A stretch of 55,062 nt of DNA from Bacilli bacterium (lineage in GTDB: Bacteria; Bacillota_I; Bacilli_A; RFN20; CAG-288): positions 1 to 55,062 of the forward strand of contig JAFUFH010000090.1 in assembly GCA_017470005.1 (NCBI GenBank), written 5' to 3'. Below, piece by piece: positions 1 to 8,305 of the stretch. The stretch's first letter is position 1. Every line of letters starts with the position of its first letter. The translations under genes were made by a program, and so were the position numbers. Below the pieces are notes generated by a model, which was not told the DNA's origin, did no database searches, and worked only from the letters and a program-made list of their open reading frames with translations.

Positions 1-30
1 AAGACCGCTAAGAAAATCATATCAAAAAAG

Positions 31-89
31 TAGTGGGAAGCACAAATGCCCGTCTTCCTGTCTCATGAGACAGGAAGATATCCCACTAC
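31..89. repeat. Nested inverted repeat, possible minus-strand terminator
   Basis: A 9-bp outer stem (31-39 with 81-89) encloses a perfect 24-bp palindrome (54-77, centre TCATGA). On the minus strand the outer stem is followed by TTTTTT, so it could end transcription arriving from the right. It lies beside a broken IS200/IS605 element and could instead be part of that relic. The strand and role are not decided by the sequence. Confidence 0.5.
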
Positions 90-155
90 ATTGTTTATCT
101 ATTTATTTTCGCATTTAATATGAAAGTTAATATGCTAGACAAGTTGGCAAGACAG

Positions 156-323
156 CTATGACAAAACATATATATTCTGATATAATTTGTTCTTCTTTTT
201 CTTATTGTCTTGTATTTCTAATAATTGATGGATATCTAAATCTTCCATATAAATAACATCATTCTCTTTTACTAGAGAATAAGAATATTTATGTAAAGCA
301 TCATTTACGATATTGTTTCTTCT
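156..323 (-). pseudogene. TnpB transposase/nuclease fragment, middle part, inverted
   Basis: The minus strand reads about 55 codons between two stops (324-326 and 156-158) that resemble the middle of IS605-family TnpB, including a segment like LVKENDVIYMEDLDI that matches the RuvC-II region, where the conserved Glu sits in a VxxEDL context. It has no start codon and lacks the N-terminal part of a protein of about 380-400 residues. It lies in opposite orientation to the C-terminal fragment that begins around 318, so the gene was inverted internally or two copies were joined. It cannot make a working protein. The assignment rests on motif likeness only. Confidence 0.55.
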
Positions 324-557
324 TTAGGAAAGCTTGTTCGATTGTTAACTTATAAAGCCGAAATGTATGAAAAACAAATACATAAGGTGGATAAATATTA
401 TCCTTCCAGTCAGATATGTTCTTGTTGTCAAAAGAGGAACAACGTAGGCGAAAAAGAAATATACCATTGTCAATATTGCGGATTAGTTATAGATCGAGAT
501 ATCAATGCTTCGATCAATATACTTCATCAAGGCAGAACGGCTCAAAGAGAACCTTAA
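297..557 (+). pseudogene. TnpB transposase/nuclease fragment, C-terminal part
   Basis: The frame is open from just after a stop at 294-296. From about 320 it reads like the end of TnpB: a segment like LVRLLTYKAEMY, a zinc ribbon with Cys pairs CSCC and CQYC, and the final RuvC motif DRDINASINIL with its catalytic Asp. About 80 residues remain of the usual 380-400, so the RuvC-I and RuvC-II parts are missing in this orientation and the product should be inactive. A TTG at 342 could start translation but has no convincing ribosome site. The frame stops just before a probable right-end/omega-RNA sequence, the normal order in these elements. Confidence 0.75.
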
Positions 558-681
558 TTCGTGATGATAACTACGGTAGGAACTATCGAAAGTTACGCTA
601 GGGGAGATTGTGTAAGAGGCATCTATTGTCCAGTAATCGATGAACCTAGAATCTTATGACTTCAGTCATGAGAGTGTTCAA
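558..681 (+). ncRNA. IS200/IS605 right end / omega-RNA remnant
   Basis: The stretch after the tnpB stop ends with ACCTAGAATC, a small hairpin (TTATGACTTCAGTCATGA) and GTGTTCAA. This resembles the right end of clostridial-type IS605 elements, where the same DNA also encodes the scaffold of the TnpB guide RNA. The inferred element boundary is about 681, so the following bases would be the guide of a relic omega-RNA. Expression is not shown, and the identification is by remembered likeness to such ends. Confidence 0.5.
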
Positions 682-747
682 TACATTTAAGCGCAATACT
701 TTTGGTTTAGAAAAGATATTCAATTTCTTGTTCTATAAAAAACAAAC

Positions 748-775
748 TTGAAAATCAAAATTATCGAATTATAAT
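748..775 (+). promoter_or_regulatory. tmRNA promoter
   Basis: TTGAAA (748-753), a 16-bp spacer and a perfect TATAAT (770-775) stand 10 bp before the first paired base of tmRNA at 786. Confidence 0.75.
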
Positions 776-785
776 ATTAGCCTAT

Positions 786-1182
786 GGGGGTGTTCCGGTT
801 TCGACAGGCAGGAACGACTTCCGAGTGCAGTGGCTTGGTCTCCTTATCGACCGACACAATTACAAGTGCCAATAAACCTGTTATGTTCCGTGCTCCGGCC
901 ATGATGGCCTGCGCTGCCTAGTCTTAGACTAGCTTCGATCATTCTGGGACCATAGAGTCCCTTTGCACGCCTGACTGAACATCTTTTCAGATTCATGCCA
1001 GTCAGAGTTAAGAATCTGATTAACGCGGGTGCTTCTTTTCCATTCGCGTCGGACACAAGGAAAGATATCCCTAAGACAGTTTGTCATTGTACTGCCTAGG
1101 TAGAATTCGAACAATGAATAAACTGTAGTACTCGTTAGGGATTTCTGTTTGGACGCGGGTTCAACTCCCGTCACCTCCACCA
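786..1182 (+). ncRNA. ssrA: tmRNA (transfer-messenger RNA)
   Basis: This RNA rescues stalled ribosomes and adds a degradation tag to the unfinished protein. The two ends form the tRNA-like acceptor: GGGGGTG at 786-792 pairs with CACCTCC at 1172-1178, followed by A and encoded CCA (1180-1182). The hallmark GGTTTCGAC follows the 5' end and a TTCAACTCC T-loop precedes the 3' end. The tag frame probably resumes at GCC 868 and reads ANKPVMFRAPAMMACAA up to TAG at 919-921, with a second in-frame TAG at 925-927. The length of 397 nt is normal for one-piece tmRNA. Antisense reading frames across it are not genes. The resume codon is inferred from the ending and from the tandem stops. Confidence 0.95.
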
Positions 1183-1195
1183 ATATTAAATGAAC

Positions 1196-1227
1196 CAGAT
1201 TGATACAGTGTGTCAGTCTGTTTTTTT
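1196..1227 (+). terminator. tmRNA terminator
   Basis: CAGATTGATACA pairs with TGTCAGTCTG (one G-U pair and a small bulge) around a GTG loop, followed by seven T, 14 nt after the CCA end. Confidence 0.8.
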
Positions 1228-1237
1228 ATTTCTAGAA

Positions 1238-1266
1238 AATAGAAAAAGGCTCGAAGGTGCCTTTTT
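1238..1266 (-). terminator. Terminator of the phosphatase operon
   Basis: A perfect 8-bp stem, AAAAAGGC (1243-1250) with GCCTTTTT (1259-1266), overlaps the end of the phosphatase gene. T-rich tails on both strands would let it work in either direction. Confidence 0.7.
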
Positions 1267-2359
1267 AATATAAGATTGTTTTTAAGCTATCGATAGTAGA
1301 TTGTTTCACACCGATTTGTAGCATAAATGCCTCAATTTTTTGGGAGAGGTTTTTACCCTCTAATTCATCGATAGCATCTCCATATTCTTCTTTTAGATTA
1401 TCTAATACACGCGGTTTACCAATTTGACCGAGATTGGAGAACAAGTAATCTTTATATAATAAGTTTTGTTCTACTCCGAGTAACCCGTTGATCAAATAAG
1501 AGATAAAACCAGTGCGATCGGTACCGATGGAACAATGGAAATAGATGGGATAATTGTTTTTATCAGCGATGGTCTCTAAACACTTCACATAGGAGGGGTA
1601 GTTATCTTCGATGACAAAGTGAGAACCGCTTCCGTATTCACAAGGACAAGAGACATAATTTACGCCTTCGACAACAGAATATAATTCATCCCCATATCCG
1701 TTATCGGATAAACCGCGCAAATCGATTTCGGTTTTGATCTTCAATTGTTCTTTGAAGACTTTCTCTCCTTCTTCTGTGATTTGTTTGGTTGGTTCTTTCA
1801 CGTTCTTTAAAGAGTAGTTTAATCTTCCTCCACGATAGAGAAGTCCTTGTTTTGTTTTCTTTTCTCCGATTTGATAACCGCCTAAATCTCGAATGTTAGT
1901 GACACCACCGACATCGATAAAACGAGGAGTCTCATCACAAGTTTGGAAACTTGATATAGCACTAGATCCCGTAGAAGAGGAAACATAGTAATAATATTTG
2001 GTGCCAACAAATAAATTATCTAATGTGATCTTTTCTTCTTTTACATTAAAGATAGATTCGCCTTGGAAGGTTTCATCCAAGGCAAGATGGAATTGATAGG
2101 TGTGATTATCATTTTCTTGTTCCCAAGATAATTCTAATTTTTTTGGTTTGCTTCTCTCGTTGCTACCCGCTCCATAATTGTCGATGGAATTGACATCGTT
2201 ATCTAAGATATATCCTTTTTGGAATTCATCATGAAGCTCTACCACTTCAGGAATAGAATGAATTTGGATGGTGTTTTTGCTCGAAGTAGTGGATGGATTT
2301 TGTGGTGCACAAGAAAAAAGAAAGAGCGCTTGTATTAAGAATAGAAGTCCTTTTTTCAT
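1265..2359 (-). CDS. Secreted tyrosine/dual-specificity phosphatase lipoprotein
   Basis: The 364-residue protein starts with a signal peptide ending in a lipobox (LFSC, Cys17), so it should be an extracytoplasmic lipoprotein. A short beta-rich segment (about residues 70-130, fibronectin III-like) precedes a phosphatase domain with the P-loop HCSIGTDRTG, i.e. Cys-x5-Arg, and an upstream IRDLGG typical of the bacterial Y_phosphatase3/LipA group. Those enzymes dephosphorylate phosphotyrosine or phosphoinositides; the substrate here is unknown. It is the second gene of a pair, overlapping the acetyltransferase stop by 4 nt (ATGA type), so it is probably translationally coupled. All catalytic residues I can check are present. 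Confidence 0.85.
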   Translation of the reverse strand: MKKGLLFLIQALFLFSCAPQNPSTTSSKNTIQIHSIPEVVELHDEFQKGYILDNDVNSIDNYGAGSNERSKPKKLELSWEQENDNHTYQFHLALDETFQGESIFNVKEEKITLDNLFVGTKYYYYVSSSTGSSAISSFQTCDETPRFIDVGGVTNIRDLGGYQIGEKKTKQGLLYRGGRLNYSLKNVKEPTKQITEEGEKVFKEQLKIKTEIDLRGLSDNGYGDELYSVVEGVNYVSCPCEYGSGSHFVIEDNYPSYVKCLETIADKNNYPIYFHCSIGTDRTGFISYLINGLLGVEQNLLYKDYLFSNLGQIGKPRVLDNLKEEYGDAIDELEGKNLSQKIEAFMLQIGVKQSTIDSLKTILY

Positions 2360-2841
2360 TTGGTGGTACCTCCTGCCTTTATTTTACAACATCTTTTCAT
2401 CATCAGCCACGTTCTATTATCAAGAGAGATTCTTTCTTGTGTATAAAAATCAAAGCGTTCATAGAAAGAGCGTCGGTTTTCTTGGCATAACAAGTAGATA
2501 TCTTTATCTGTGTTTTCTAGTAACATGTTCATCAGTTCTGTTCCGATTCCTTTTCCTTGTTCTTTTGGACAACAGCAAAGAGATAATAGAAGGATATATT
2601 TTCCTTTCTTATCATTCCTTTTCGGGGATAAGGAAAGAGTAGGAATATCGATAGAATCTGAGATCATATAAGAGAGATAGGATATGACTTTTCCTTCTTT
2701 TTCATAGAGCAGAAATTGATCAGGGAAGAGAGATATTCTTTTCTTTAACGTTTCTCTTTTGCATCTCTCTTTAAAGGAGAAAGTCTCATGCTCTAATTGA
2801 AGCAAAGGGATGATGTCTTTCTTTGTTACGTTTCTTATCAT
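2356..2841 (-). CDS. GNAT-family N-acetyltransferase
   Basis: This 161-residue protein has the acetyl-CoA-binding signature of the GNAT fold, CCPKEQGKGIGTELMNMLLE (Q/R-x-x-G-x-G/A), at about residues 90-110, and a typical N-terminal strand order (MIRNVTKKDIIPLLQLE). The acceptor substrate cannot be told from the sequence. It is the first gene of a two-gene unit with the downstream phosphatase. No Shine-Dalgarno site is seen: TATACT (2848-2853, minus strand) lies 6 nt before the ATG, so the transcript is probably leaderless. Confidence 0.8.
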   Translation of the reverse strand: MIRNVTKKDIIPLLQLEHETFSFKERCKRETLKKRISLFPDQFLLYEKEGKVISYLSYMISDSIDIPTLSLSPKRNDKKGKYILLLSLCCCPKEQGKGIGTELMNMLLENTDKDIYLLCQENRRSFYERFDFYTQERISLDNRTWLMMKRCCKIKAGGTTK

Positions 2842-2847
2842 AGAAAT

Positions 2848-2853
2848 AGTATA
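2848..2853 (-). promoter_or_regulatory. -10 box of a leaderless promoter
   Basis: TATACT on the minus strand ends 6 nt before the ATG at 2841, with no ribosome-binding site between. The expected transcription start falls at or next to the A of the start codon. Confidence 0.55.
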
Positions 2854-3029
2854 AGGCGAAATCGTTTGATTAAAAAGATGAAATCCTCTGTTTAAGGTAA
2901 GTTATTGTTGGATTTTTCCAATCAAAAAAATAAGTTTCAATTTTATTGTTTTAGAGAAGGTTGTTATAAAGATTAGAAGAATAAAACCATTCTATGTTAA
3001 AATAAAACCACAAAAGGATATGTTGTAGT

Positions 3030-4511
3030 ATGAATCACGTTTTTACAAAAGAGCTTCTTCCTTGCTTGCTTTGTTATGATGCCCCTTGTTCCCAACACTG
3101 TAAAGAAGGAATGGATCCTGCAAAGATCATTCGTTCCATCCGTTTAGAAAACAGAATCGGTGGTATGGAAAAGATTCGGGACTGTTGTTTTTCTTGTGAC
3201 GCACCTTGTGAAAAACATTGTGTCTTACATAGAAAGCTTCCTATTAAGCACATCATGGAAAATTTTTATGACTATAAAACCATGCGTAAATTCACCTATG
3301 ATAAAGTAGATCTATCTACAGAAATCTGTGGTATTAAGATTGAGAATCCGTTCTTGCTCTCCTCTTCTGTTGTTTCTTCTTCTTATGACATGTGTAAAAG
3401 AGCCCTTCAAGCGGGATGGGCTGGTGTCTGTTTTAAGACGATTTGCATGATGGATATCCATGAAGCCTCTCCTCGTTTTTCTGCGGTGAAAAGTATCGAT
3501 GGCGCCTTTGTTGCCTTTAGAAATATCGAACAATTAAGCGATCACTCTCTAACAGAGAATTTTGCGATATTCCACCGATTAAAAGAAGAGTTCCCAACAA
3601 AGTTTTTACTTGTTTCTATCATGGGAAGAGATGAAGAGGAGTGGAGATATCTTGCCAAAGAAGCGGAAAAATCTGGTGCCGATGCTTTAGAGCTTAACTT
3701 CTCTTGCCCGAATATGACCGAAGAATTCACAGGAAGTGATGTCGGTCAAATCCCTGAGTTAGTGGAAAGATACACAAGAGTTGTTAAAGAATCTGTCTCT
3801 ATTCCTGTCATCAGCAAACTCACTCCCAATGTCATGACGATGTCTCCTGCCGCAGAAGCCGCCAAAAGAGGTGGGGCCGATGGCATCGCTGCTATCAACA
3901 CCATCAAATCCATCACGGACTTGAATGTCATTCATTCCTTAGATGGTGAAGTCGCTGATTCTAACATTTTGGTAGGAGGTCTCAGCGGTCCTTCTGTGAA
4001 ACCGATCGCCTTACGTTTCATCTCAGAATTATCCCAAAATGAGAACTTAAAAGGTATCCACATCTCCGCTATGGGTGGTATCTATACTTGGATTGATGCT
4101 GCTTCCTTCATCGCCTTAGGAGCAGGTTCATTACAAGTGACTACCGCCGTTATGGAATACGGATATCGAATCATTGATGATTTGGTGGAAGGATTACAGC
4201 TCTATCTTGCTTTCCACAAGCTTTCCTCGGTAAAAGAGTTGCAAGGTGCCTTGCTCAATCGTGTTACTCCTGTGACAGAGATTGAAAGAGATTATGTCAT
4301 TTATCCTAAGTTCATCCGTGAGAAATGCGTCGGATGCGGAAGGTGTTATATCTCTTGCCAAGATGGCGGACATCAAGCGATTAAATTTGAAAATAGAGTC
4401 CCGACACTGGATCCTAAAAAATGTGTCGGATGTCATCTCTGTATCATGGTATGCCCTAACGAATCCGTTGTTTCAAGCGAGATCAAGGTCAAGAAACAAC
4501 CTATTCAATAA
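3030..4511 (+). CDS. preA: PreA-type NAD-dependent dihydropyrimidine dehydrogenase with extra N-terminal Fe-S module
   Basis: Enzymes of this family reduce uracil and thymine (or run in reverse) using FMN and Fe-S clusters. The 493-residue protein begins with a Cys-rich segment: Cys12-x2-Cys15-x4-Cys20-x3-Cys24, then Cys52, 53, 56, 60 and 64. It resembles the Fer4_20 domain that normally opens the PreT partner. A dihydroorotate-dehydrogenase-like TIM barrel follows with the active-site loop LNFSCPNM, and two ferredoxin [4Fe-4S] motifs close it (CVGCGRCYISC and CVGCHLCIMVC). The FAD/NAD(P)H module of PreT is absent and no preT lies nearby, so the electron donor is unclear. An AAAGGA lies 12 nt before the ATG, a rather long spacing. 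It stands alone and ends at a strong terminator. Confidence 0.85.
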   Translation: MNHVFTKELLPCLLCYDAPCSQHCKEGMDPAKIIRSIRLENRIGGMEKIRDCCFSCDAPCEKHCVLHRKLPIKHIMENFYDYKTMRKFTYDKVDLSTEICGIKIENPFLLSSSVVSSSYDMCKRALQAGWAGVCFKTICMMDIHEASPRFSAVKSIDGAFVAFRNIEQLSDHSLTENFAIFHRLKEEFPTKFLLVSIMGRDEEEWRYLAKEAEKSGADALELNFSCPNMTEEFTGSDVGQIPELVERYTRVVKESVSIPVISKLTPNVMTMSPAAEAAKRGGADGIAAINTIKSITDLNVIHSLDGEVADSNILVGGLSGPSVKPIALRFISELSQNENLKGIHISAMGGIYTWIDAASFIALGAGSLQVTTAVMEYGYRIIDDLVEGLQLYLAFHKLSSVKELQGALLNRVTPVTEIERDYVIYPKFIREKCVGCGRCYISCQDGGHQAIKFENRVPTLDPKKCVGCHLCIMVCPNESVVSSEIKVKKQPIQ

Positions 4512-4518
4512 TCAAAAA

Positions 4519-4551
4519 ATGACTCACGTTCATTCGTGAGTCATTCTTTTT
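4519..4551. terminator. Bidirectional terminator
   Basis: ATGACTCACG (4519-4528) and CGTGAGTCAT (4535-4544) form a perfect 10-bp stem with T-rich tails on both strands. It serves preA on the plus strand and the small gene ending at 4550 on the minus strand. Confidence 0.9.
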
Positions 4552-4867
4552 ATTTCTCTTTTTTCTTTTTCTTCTTTTCTGCACGGCGCTGTTGTCGATT
4601 GGTAGGTTCTGCTTTTCCCTTATTGGGTTCGAGATCATATCTATCTTGGGGAAGGACGACGGATTGTTTTCTTGCTTCCGCATAATCTTGCTGGAATTCT
4701 TCAATCGTTTTATCCGGATTTCCTCTTTTTACTTCAATCCACTCCAGTGCCATAGCGGTGTCCCAACGATTGAGCTCTAATGCTTCCAAAGCTTCTTTTT
4801 TAGAAATCTCGTAGGCGCACATGGTCTTGATTAAAGATACTCTTTCTTTTTGATCTTTGGTCAACAT
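4550..4867 (-). CDS. Small hypothetical protein with UBA-like helical start and Lys-rich tail
   Basis: The function is not recognised. Of 105 residues, 1-45 look like a three-helix UBA/TS-N-type fold (a segment like KKEALEALELNRWDTAMALEWIE). The last 15 are almost all Lys, Arg and Glu, which suggests contact with RNA, ribosome or an acidic partner. There is no signal peptide or membrane segment. A clear GGAGG lies 7-8 nt before the ATG at 4867. It forms a one-gene unit ending at the shared terminator. The UBA-like reading is from pattern only. Confidence 0.7.
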   Translation of the reverse strand: MLTKDQKERVSLIKTMCAYEISKKEALEALELNRWDTAMALEWIEVKRGNPDKTIEEFQQDYAEARKQSVVLPQDRYDLEPNKGKAEPTNRQQRRAEKKKKKKEK

Positions 4868-4937
4868 ACTATTTCCTCCGTGAAAATGAACTTAGTAATA
4901 TTTTTCCACTTTTACCCCATAATTATCAACTCTTTTC

Positions 4938-4969
4938 AAAAAAATCGGTCAGAGTAATCTGACCGATTT
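4938..4969 (-). terminator. Terminator of the GH3 operon
   Basis: A 12-bp perfect stem (4942-4953 with 4958-4969, loop GTAA) is followed on the minus strand by a run of T. It closes the operon of genes starting at 9586. Confidence 0.9.
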
Positions 4970-4978
4970 CTATTTCAT

Positions 4979-5422
4979 TTAAGCTTTTTGTTCTTGTTTT
5001 TTATCTAAGAAGCAAACAACGATAGATAAAACCATCAAGAGAGCAAAGATGACAAGGAAGGTAGTGAAGATATTAGAGACAGTCAAAGCGAATTCACCAC
5101 TATCGACGAAGAAAGCAACACCAGTGGCAAGGTCTGCGTAAGGATAGCAAGACATGAAGAGGTGTTGACCAACTCCACATCCATAAAGGATAGTGGAGAT
5201 GATAGCAAGGAATTCGATTTGAGTGAAGCAACATGCTAGAGAGAGAAGTCCACCCACCAAGACGAATAAGAAGGTGAAGAGTGTATTGTCAGGGAAGGAG
5301 ATGTGTCCTCTTACGACGGTGATTTCAATGATCAAGAAGAGGATAGAAGAGATTAAGGCGATGACACCTGTAACGAGTTGAATATAGAACGCTTTGCTAC
5401 GATTCTTGAGAGACAAATTCAT
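4979..5422 (-). CDS. Small four-helix membrane protein, unknown function
   Basis: The 147-residue protein has about four hydrophobic segments (near residues 15-33, 47-65, 70-88 and 113-138) and a short charged C-terminus (LDKKQEQKA). No enzyme motif is visible. Its start lies 1 nt after the stop of the upstream GH3 gene, so the two are co-transcribed and probably coupled. A role beside the membrane-anchored glycosidase, such as chaperone or anchor partner, is only a guess from position. It is the last gene of its operon. Confidence 0.75.
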   Translation of the reverse strand: MNLSLKNRSKAFYIQLVTGVIALISSILFLIIEITVVRGHISFPDNTLFTFLFVLVGGLLSLACCFTQIEFLAIISTILYGCGVGQHLFMSCYPYADLATGVAFFVDSGEFALTVSNIFTTFLVIFALLMVLSIVVCFLDKKQEQKA

Positions 5423-5423
5423 T

Positions 5424-8270
5424 TTATTTATCCTCCTTCTTCAAAACATACTTTAAGACAACATACATAGAAATGCCTGCGAGAGCTAAGACACCTAAAG
5501 AGACATTGAGAGTGATGAGGGCGGGTTTCCACCAAGGAATGGTTTCTTTAACGACAGTGTCTGCGGTCATATCGACAGTCAAATTGGAGTTAGCCATGTT
5601 GTAGAAGAAACGCTTGGCACTGATTCTTGCTTGAGACCAGATGTGTCCGTCTCTTTGTTTGATCAACCAGTTTTTAACTTCGGTGGTTCTATCGGCATCG
5701 TTATTGAACATATCGGTACCCGCATCAACAGCATCACCGGTGAAGATGTAAGAAGAAGCGTCTTTAGAAGAGTCGGTGATAGAGATACCTGTGGTACCCC
5801 ATTCTTCTCTTAAGAGAGTAGTCATCAAGGCTTTGTAAGAAGCGGTAGGGATGACACCTAAACGGTTGTAAGCGGACATGTTAGACATACCAGAACCTAA
5901 GTGAAGAGCACCTTCAAAGGATCTAGTTTCATTTTGTCTTAACACTTGTTCCGTCATGAAGGTAGCAACACCGTGACGGTTGGTTTCTTGATCGTTTCCG
6001 CAGAAGTGTTTGTTCATACCGATGAGACCACCCACTCTCATAGCGGTAGCTTCTTTTTCACCGCAGAGATAAGCGAGAGTAGAGTCTTCAGAGAAGTATT
6101 CAAAGTTTCTTCCACCGTAAGGAGTACGATGCATGTTGCATCCGCCACCATAGACCATGGTAAGACCAAGATACATGGCGTCTTCGGCAAGGAATTTTCC
6201 TCTTTCTTCTAATAAGTCAAGATTGAATGTGGAGGCGGAGAGGTTTTCGGAAGTGTGAAGGACACCACCTCTTTGTAAGCCATCAGGACCATCGACACCG
6301 GTGCAACCAGGATAGTTGATACCATCCTCACTAGCACCGATAGCATCATATCCCATCTTGTCACCATAAAGAGTGGCAAGCATGGTAGGAGTAAGTTGAT
6401 CGATGAAGGTTTCCCATTTCTCATCATCATACTCCACGCCCTTCATTTCGACGAATTTGATGGTGACAGGTTGAGAGTGTTTGAAGTCCTTGTAGTCAGG
6501 AGCATCACTAGGAGTGGTATAGAGTTCCGCACGTGCGGTCATATTCTTCTTTAATTCACCAGAAGTATCACCTTCCGTTGTTAATCCTGTGATTCTTTCA
6601 GGGAAAGTAGACCAATCATCTCTAGTGAGATATTCGACAGCATTTGCTTTGTAATTGTTGATGTTAACTTCAGGGAATTGGTTAGAAACCACTTTATCCG
6701 TATAAGGAGAAGTCGCCCAAGTGGTGTTATCTAAAGCAGCTAAGCTATCTTTGACAACAAGAGCCGCATTTCCGGAAACGGAATTTCCCTTTTCATCTGT
6801 CATGCCAGTGATTCCCATCTTAGCCATGACATTGTTTAAAGCATCGTGAGCGCCATTGCCGATAGAGAAATAATAATCTCCTTTATCAAAGACATAACAA
6901 CCTTTCTTGTTGCTGTCCTTGCCGTTTGTGGCATTCTCATCATATGTAGCGAAAAGATAATCGCTCACTTCGATAGAGACGGTCTCTTCTTTGTTGGGGT
7001 CAAGTTCGCTAGTCTTTGCAAAACCGACGAGCTGAATTGCACTCTTTTGGGCATTTCCGGATTCATAAGGAAGAGATGCGTATAATTGGACGGAATCTTT
7101 TGCCTTGAAAGAACCAGTATTTTTCACTTTGATGCTAGCTTTCAATTTATGGCTAGTCTTATCCCAAGTGATGGATTCTACACTTTCTTCAAAGGTGGTA
7201 TAAGTCAATCCATAACCGAACGAGAACTGCATCTCATCCGCATAATTCCACTGGGTGGAACCAGAGAAGACACCGAAAGGTCCAGAGGCATTGTTTTTGT
7301 TTTGAACTTGATCGAAATATCTTGTTTCGTAATACTTATATCCGACATAGATACCTTCGGCATAAACGACATATTTATCGTGATATAAGGAAACGGGTAA
7401 GTCACCCCAGGAGATATCACCGAAGTTCTGCATAGCAGGAGAAGAGAGAGAGTTTGTGGCATAAGTGTCACTTAAAGATCCCGAAGGAGAGACTTCGCCT
7501 TTGAGCATCTTAGCAACACCAGTCATACCATAGGCGCCAGGATATCCAATCCACATACAAGCATCGACTTGATAGTCATCCAACCAATCTAAGTCCATAG
7601 CGTATCCGGTGTTTAAAAGAACGACAATCTTTTTGAAACCAGAGTTTTTCACCAATTCCATGATCTTCTTTTCACTGTCGTGGAAAGAAAGTTCAGGAAC
7701 TCCATAGCTATCGGTGGTGTCCATGTCATTTGCTTCACCAGCAAAACGGCCAAAGACAACGATAGCGGCGTCTTTGTAAGAATCAGAGATTTTACCGCTA
7801 TAGATATCCGCATCGACTTCTCGGATATCTTTGTCAGAAGGAGAACGACCATTGCTCTTGGTGGCTTCAAAGACATCTTCATTGATGTTGAATCCTTCAC
7901 TCTTTAAAGCATCGTGAAGAGAGACACCGGCGTTAGAAGGTCCACCAGATCCACCATGATAAGTGGCATAAACGGAGGCGTTACCAAAGAGGGTGACATT
8001 CTTTCCATCCTTTAAAGGAAGGGCATTGTTCTTGTTGGTGAGAAGGACGGAGCCCTCTTCTTGAGTGCGGATGATGTAATCTTTCTCCGCAACTAACATC
8101 TCGTCTTTGTTTGCGTAAGCAGAACCGCCACTTTTAGGGGCGTTAGTCGTGATATTTAAAACTCTATTGATATCTGCTTCACGATCGAAAGCGAGAACGG
8201 ACATGAACGCAGTCACGGAGAGCAAGGCTCCGAAAGTGGCACCAAGTCCTTTAAACAAATTTTTCTTCAT
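5424..8270 (-). CDS. Membrane-anchored GH3 beta-glucosidase-like enzyme, permuted domain order
   Basis: The 948-residue protein has a hydrophobic N-terminus (residues 8-28) and a C-terminal membrane helix (about 915-942), which would hold the enzyme on the outer face. The domains run in inverted order. The GH3 C-terminal sandwich comes first (about 60-290, with EEGSVLLTNKNNALPL), then an FnIII-like domain (350-480, FGYGLTYTTFE), and the TIM-barrel catalytic domain comes last (about 610-880). The barrel keeps HRTPYGGRNFEYFSEDS, the NKHF motif (Lys754-His755) and ITDSS, whose Asp833 is the predicted nucleophile. Family members remove terminal beta-linked glucose or related sugars; the exact substrate is unknown. 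It sits third from the promoter end of a unit starting at the repeat lipoprotein (35-nt gap) and carries its own AAGGA site. Confidence 0.88.
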   Translation of the reverse strand: MKKNLFKGLGATFGALLSVTAFMSVLAFDREADINRVLNITTNAPKSGGSAYANKDEMLVAEKDYIIRTQEEGSVLLTNKNNALPLKDGKNVTLFGNASVYATYHGGSGGPSNAGVSLHDALKSEGFNINEDVFEATKSNGRSPSDKDIREVDADIYSGKISDSYKDAAIVVFGRFAGEANDMDTTDSYGVPELSFHDSEKKIMELVKNSGFKKIVVLLNTGYAMDLDWLDDYQVDACMWIGYPGAYGMTGVAKMLKGEVSPSGSLSDTYATNSLSSPAMQNFGDISWGDLPVSLYHDKYVVYAEGIYVGYKYYETRYFDQVQNKNNASGPFGVFSGSTQWNYADEMQFSFGYGLTYTTFEESVESITWDKTSHKLKASIKVKNTGSFKAKDSVQLYASLPYESGNAQKSAIQLVGFAKTSELDPNKEETVSIEVSDYLFATYDENATNGKDSNKKGCYVFDKGDYYFSIGNGAHDALNNVMAKMGITGMTDEKGNSVSGNAALVVKDSLAALDNTTWATSPYTDKVVSNQFPEVNINNYKANAVEYLTRDDWSTFPERITGLTTEGDTSGELKKNMTARAELYTTPSDAPDYKDFKHSQPVTIKFVEMKGVEYDDEKWETFIDQLTPTMLATLYGDKMGYDAIGASEDGINYPGCTGVDGPDGLQRGGVLHTSENLSASTFNLDLLEERGKFLAEDAMYLGLTMVYGGGCNMHRTPYGGRNFEYFSEDSTLAYLCGEKEATAMRVGGLIGMNKHFCGNDQETNRHGVATFMTEQVLRQNETRSFEGALHLGSGMSNMSAYNRLGVIPTASYKALMTTLLREEWGTTGISITDSSKDASSYIFTGDAVDAGTDMFNNDADRTTEVKNWLIKQRDGHIWSQARISAKRFFYNMANSNLTVDMTADTVVKETIPWWKPALITLNVSLGVLALAGISMYVVLKYVLKKEDK

Positions 8271-8305
8271 GAGAGAATTCCTTTCTTTTGCTTAAGGGGA
8301 GGAGA

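Noticed and set aside
844-1183. Two antisense reading frames of 70 and 84 codons
   Set aside because: They lie fully inside tmRNA, whose ends, T-loop and tag frame are clear.
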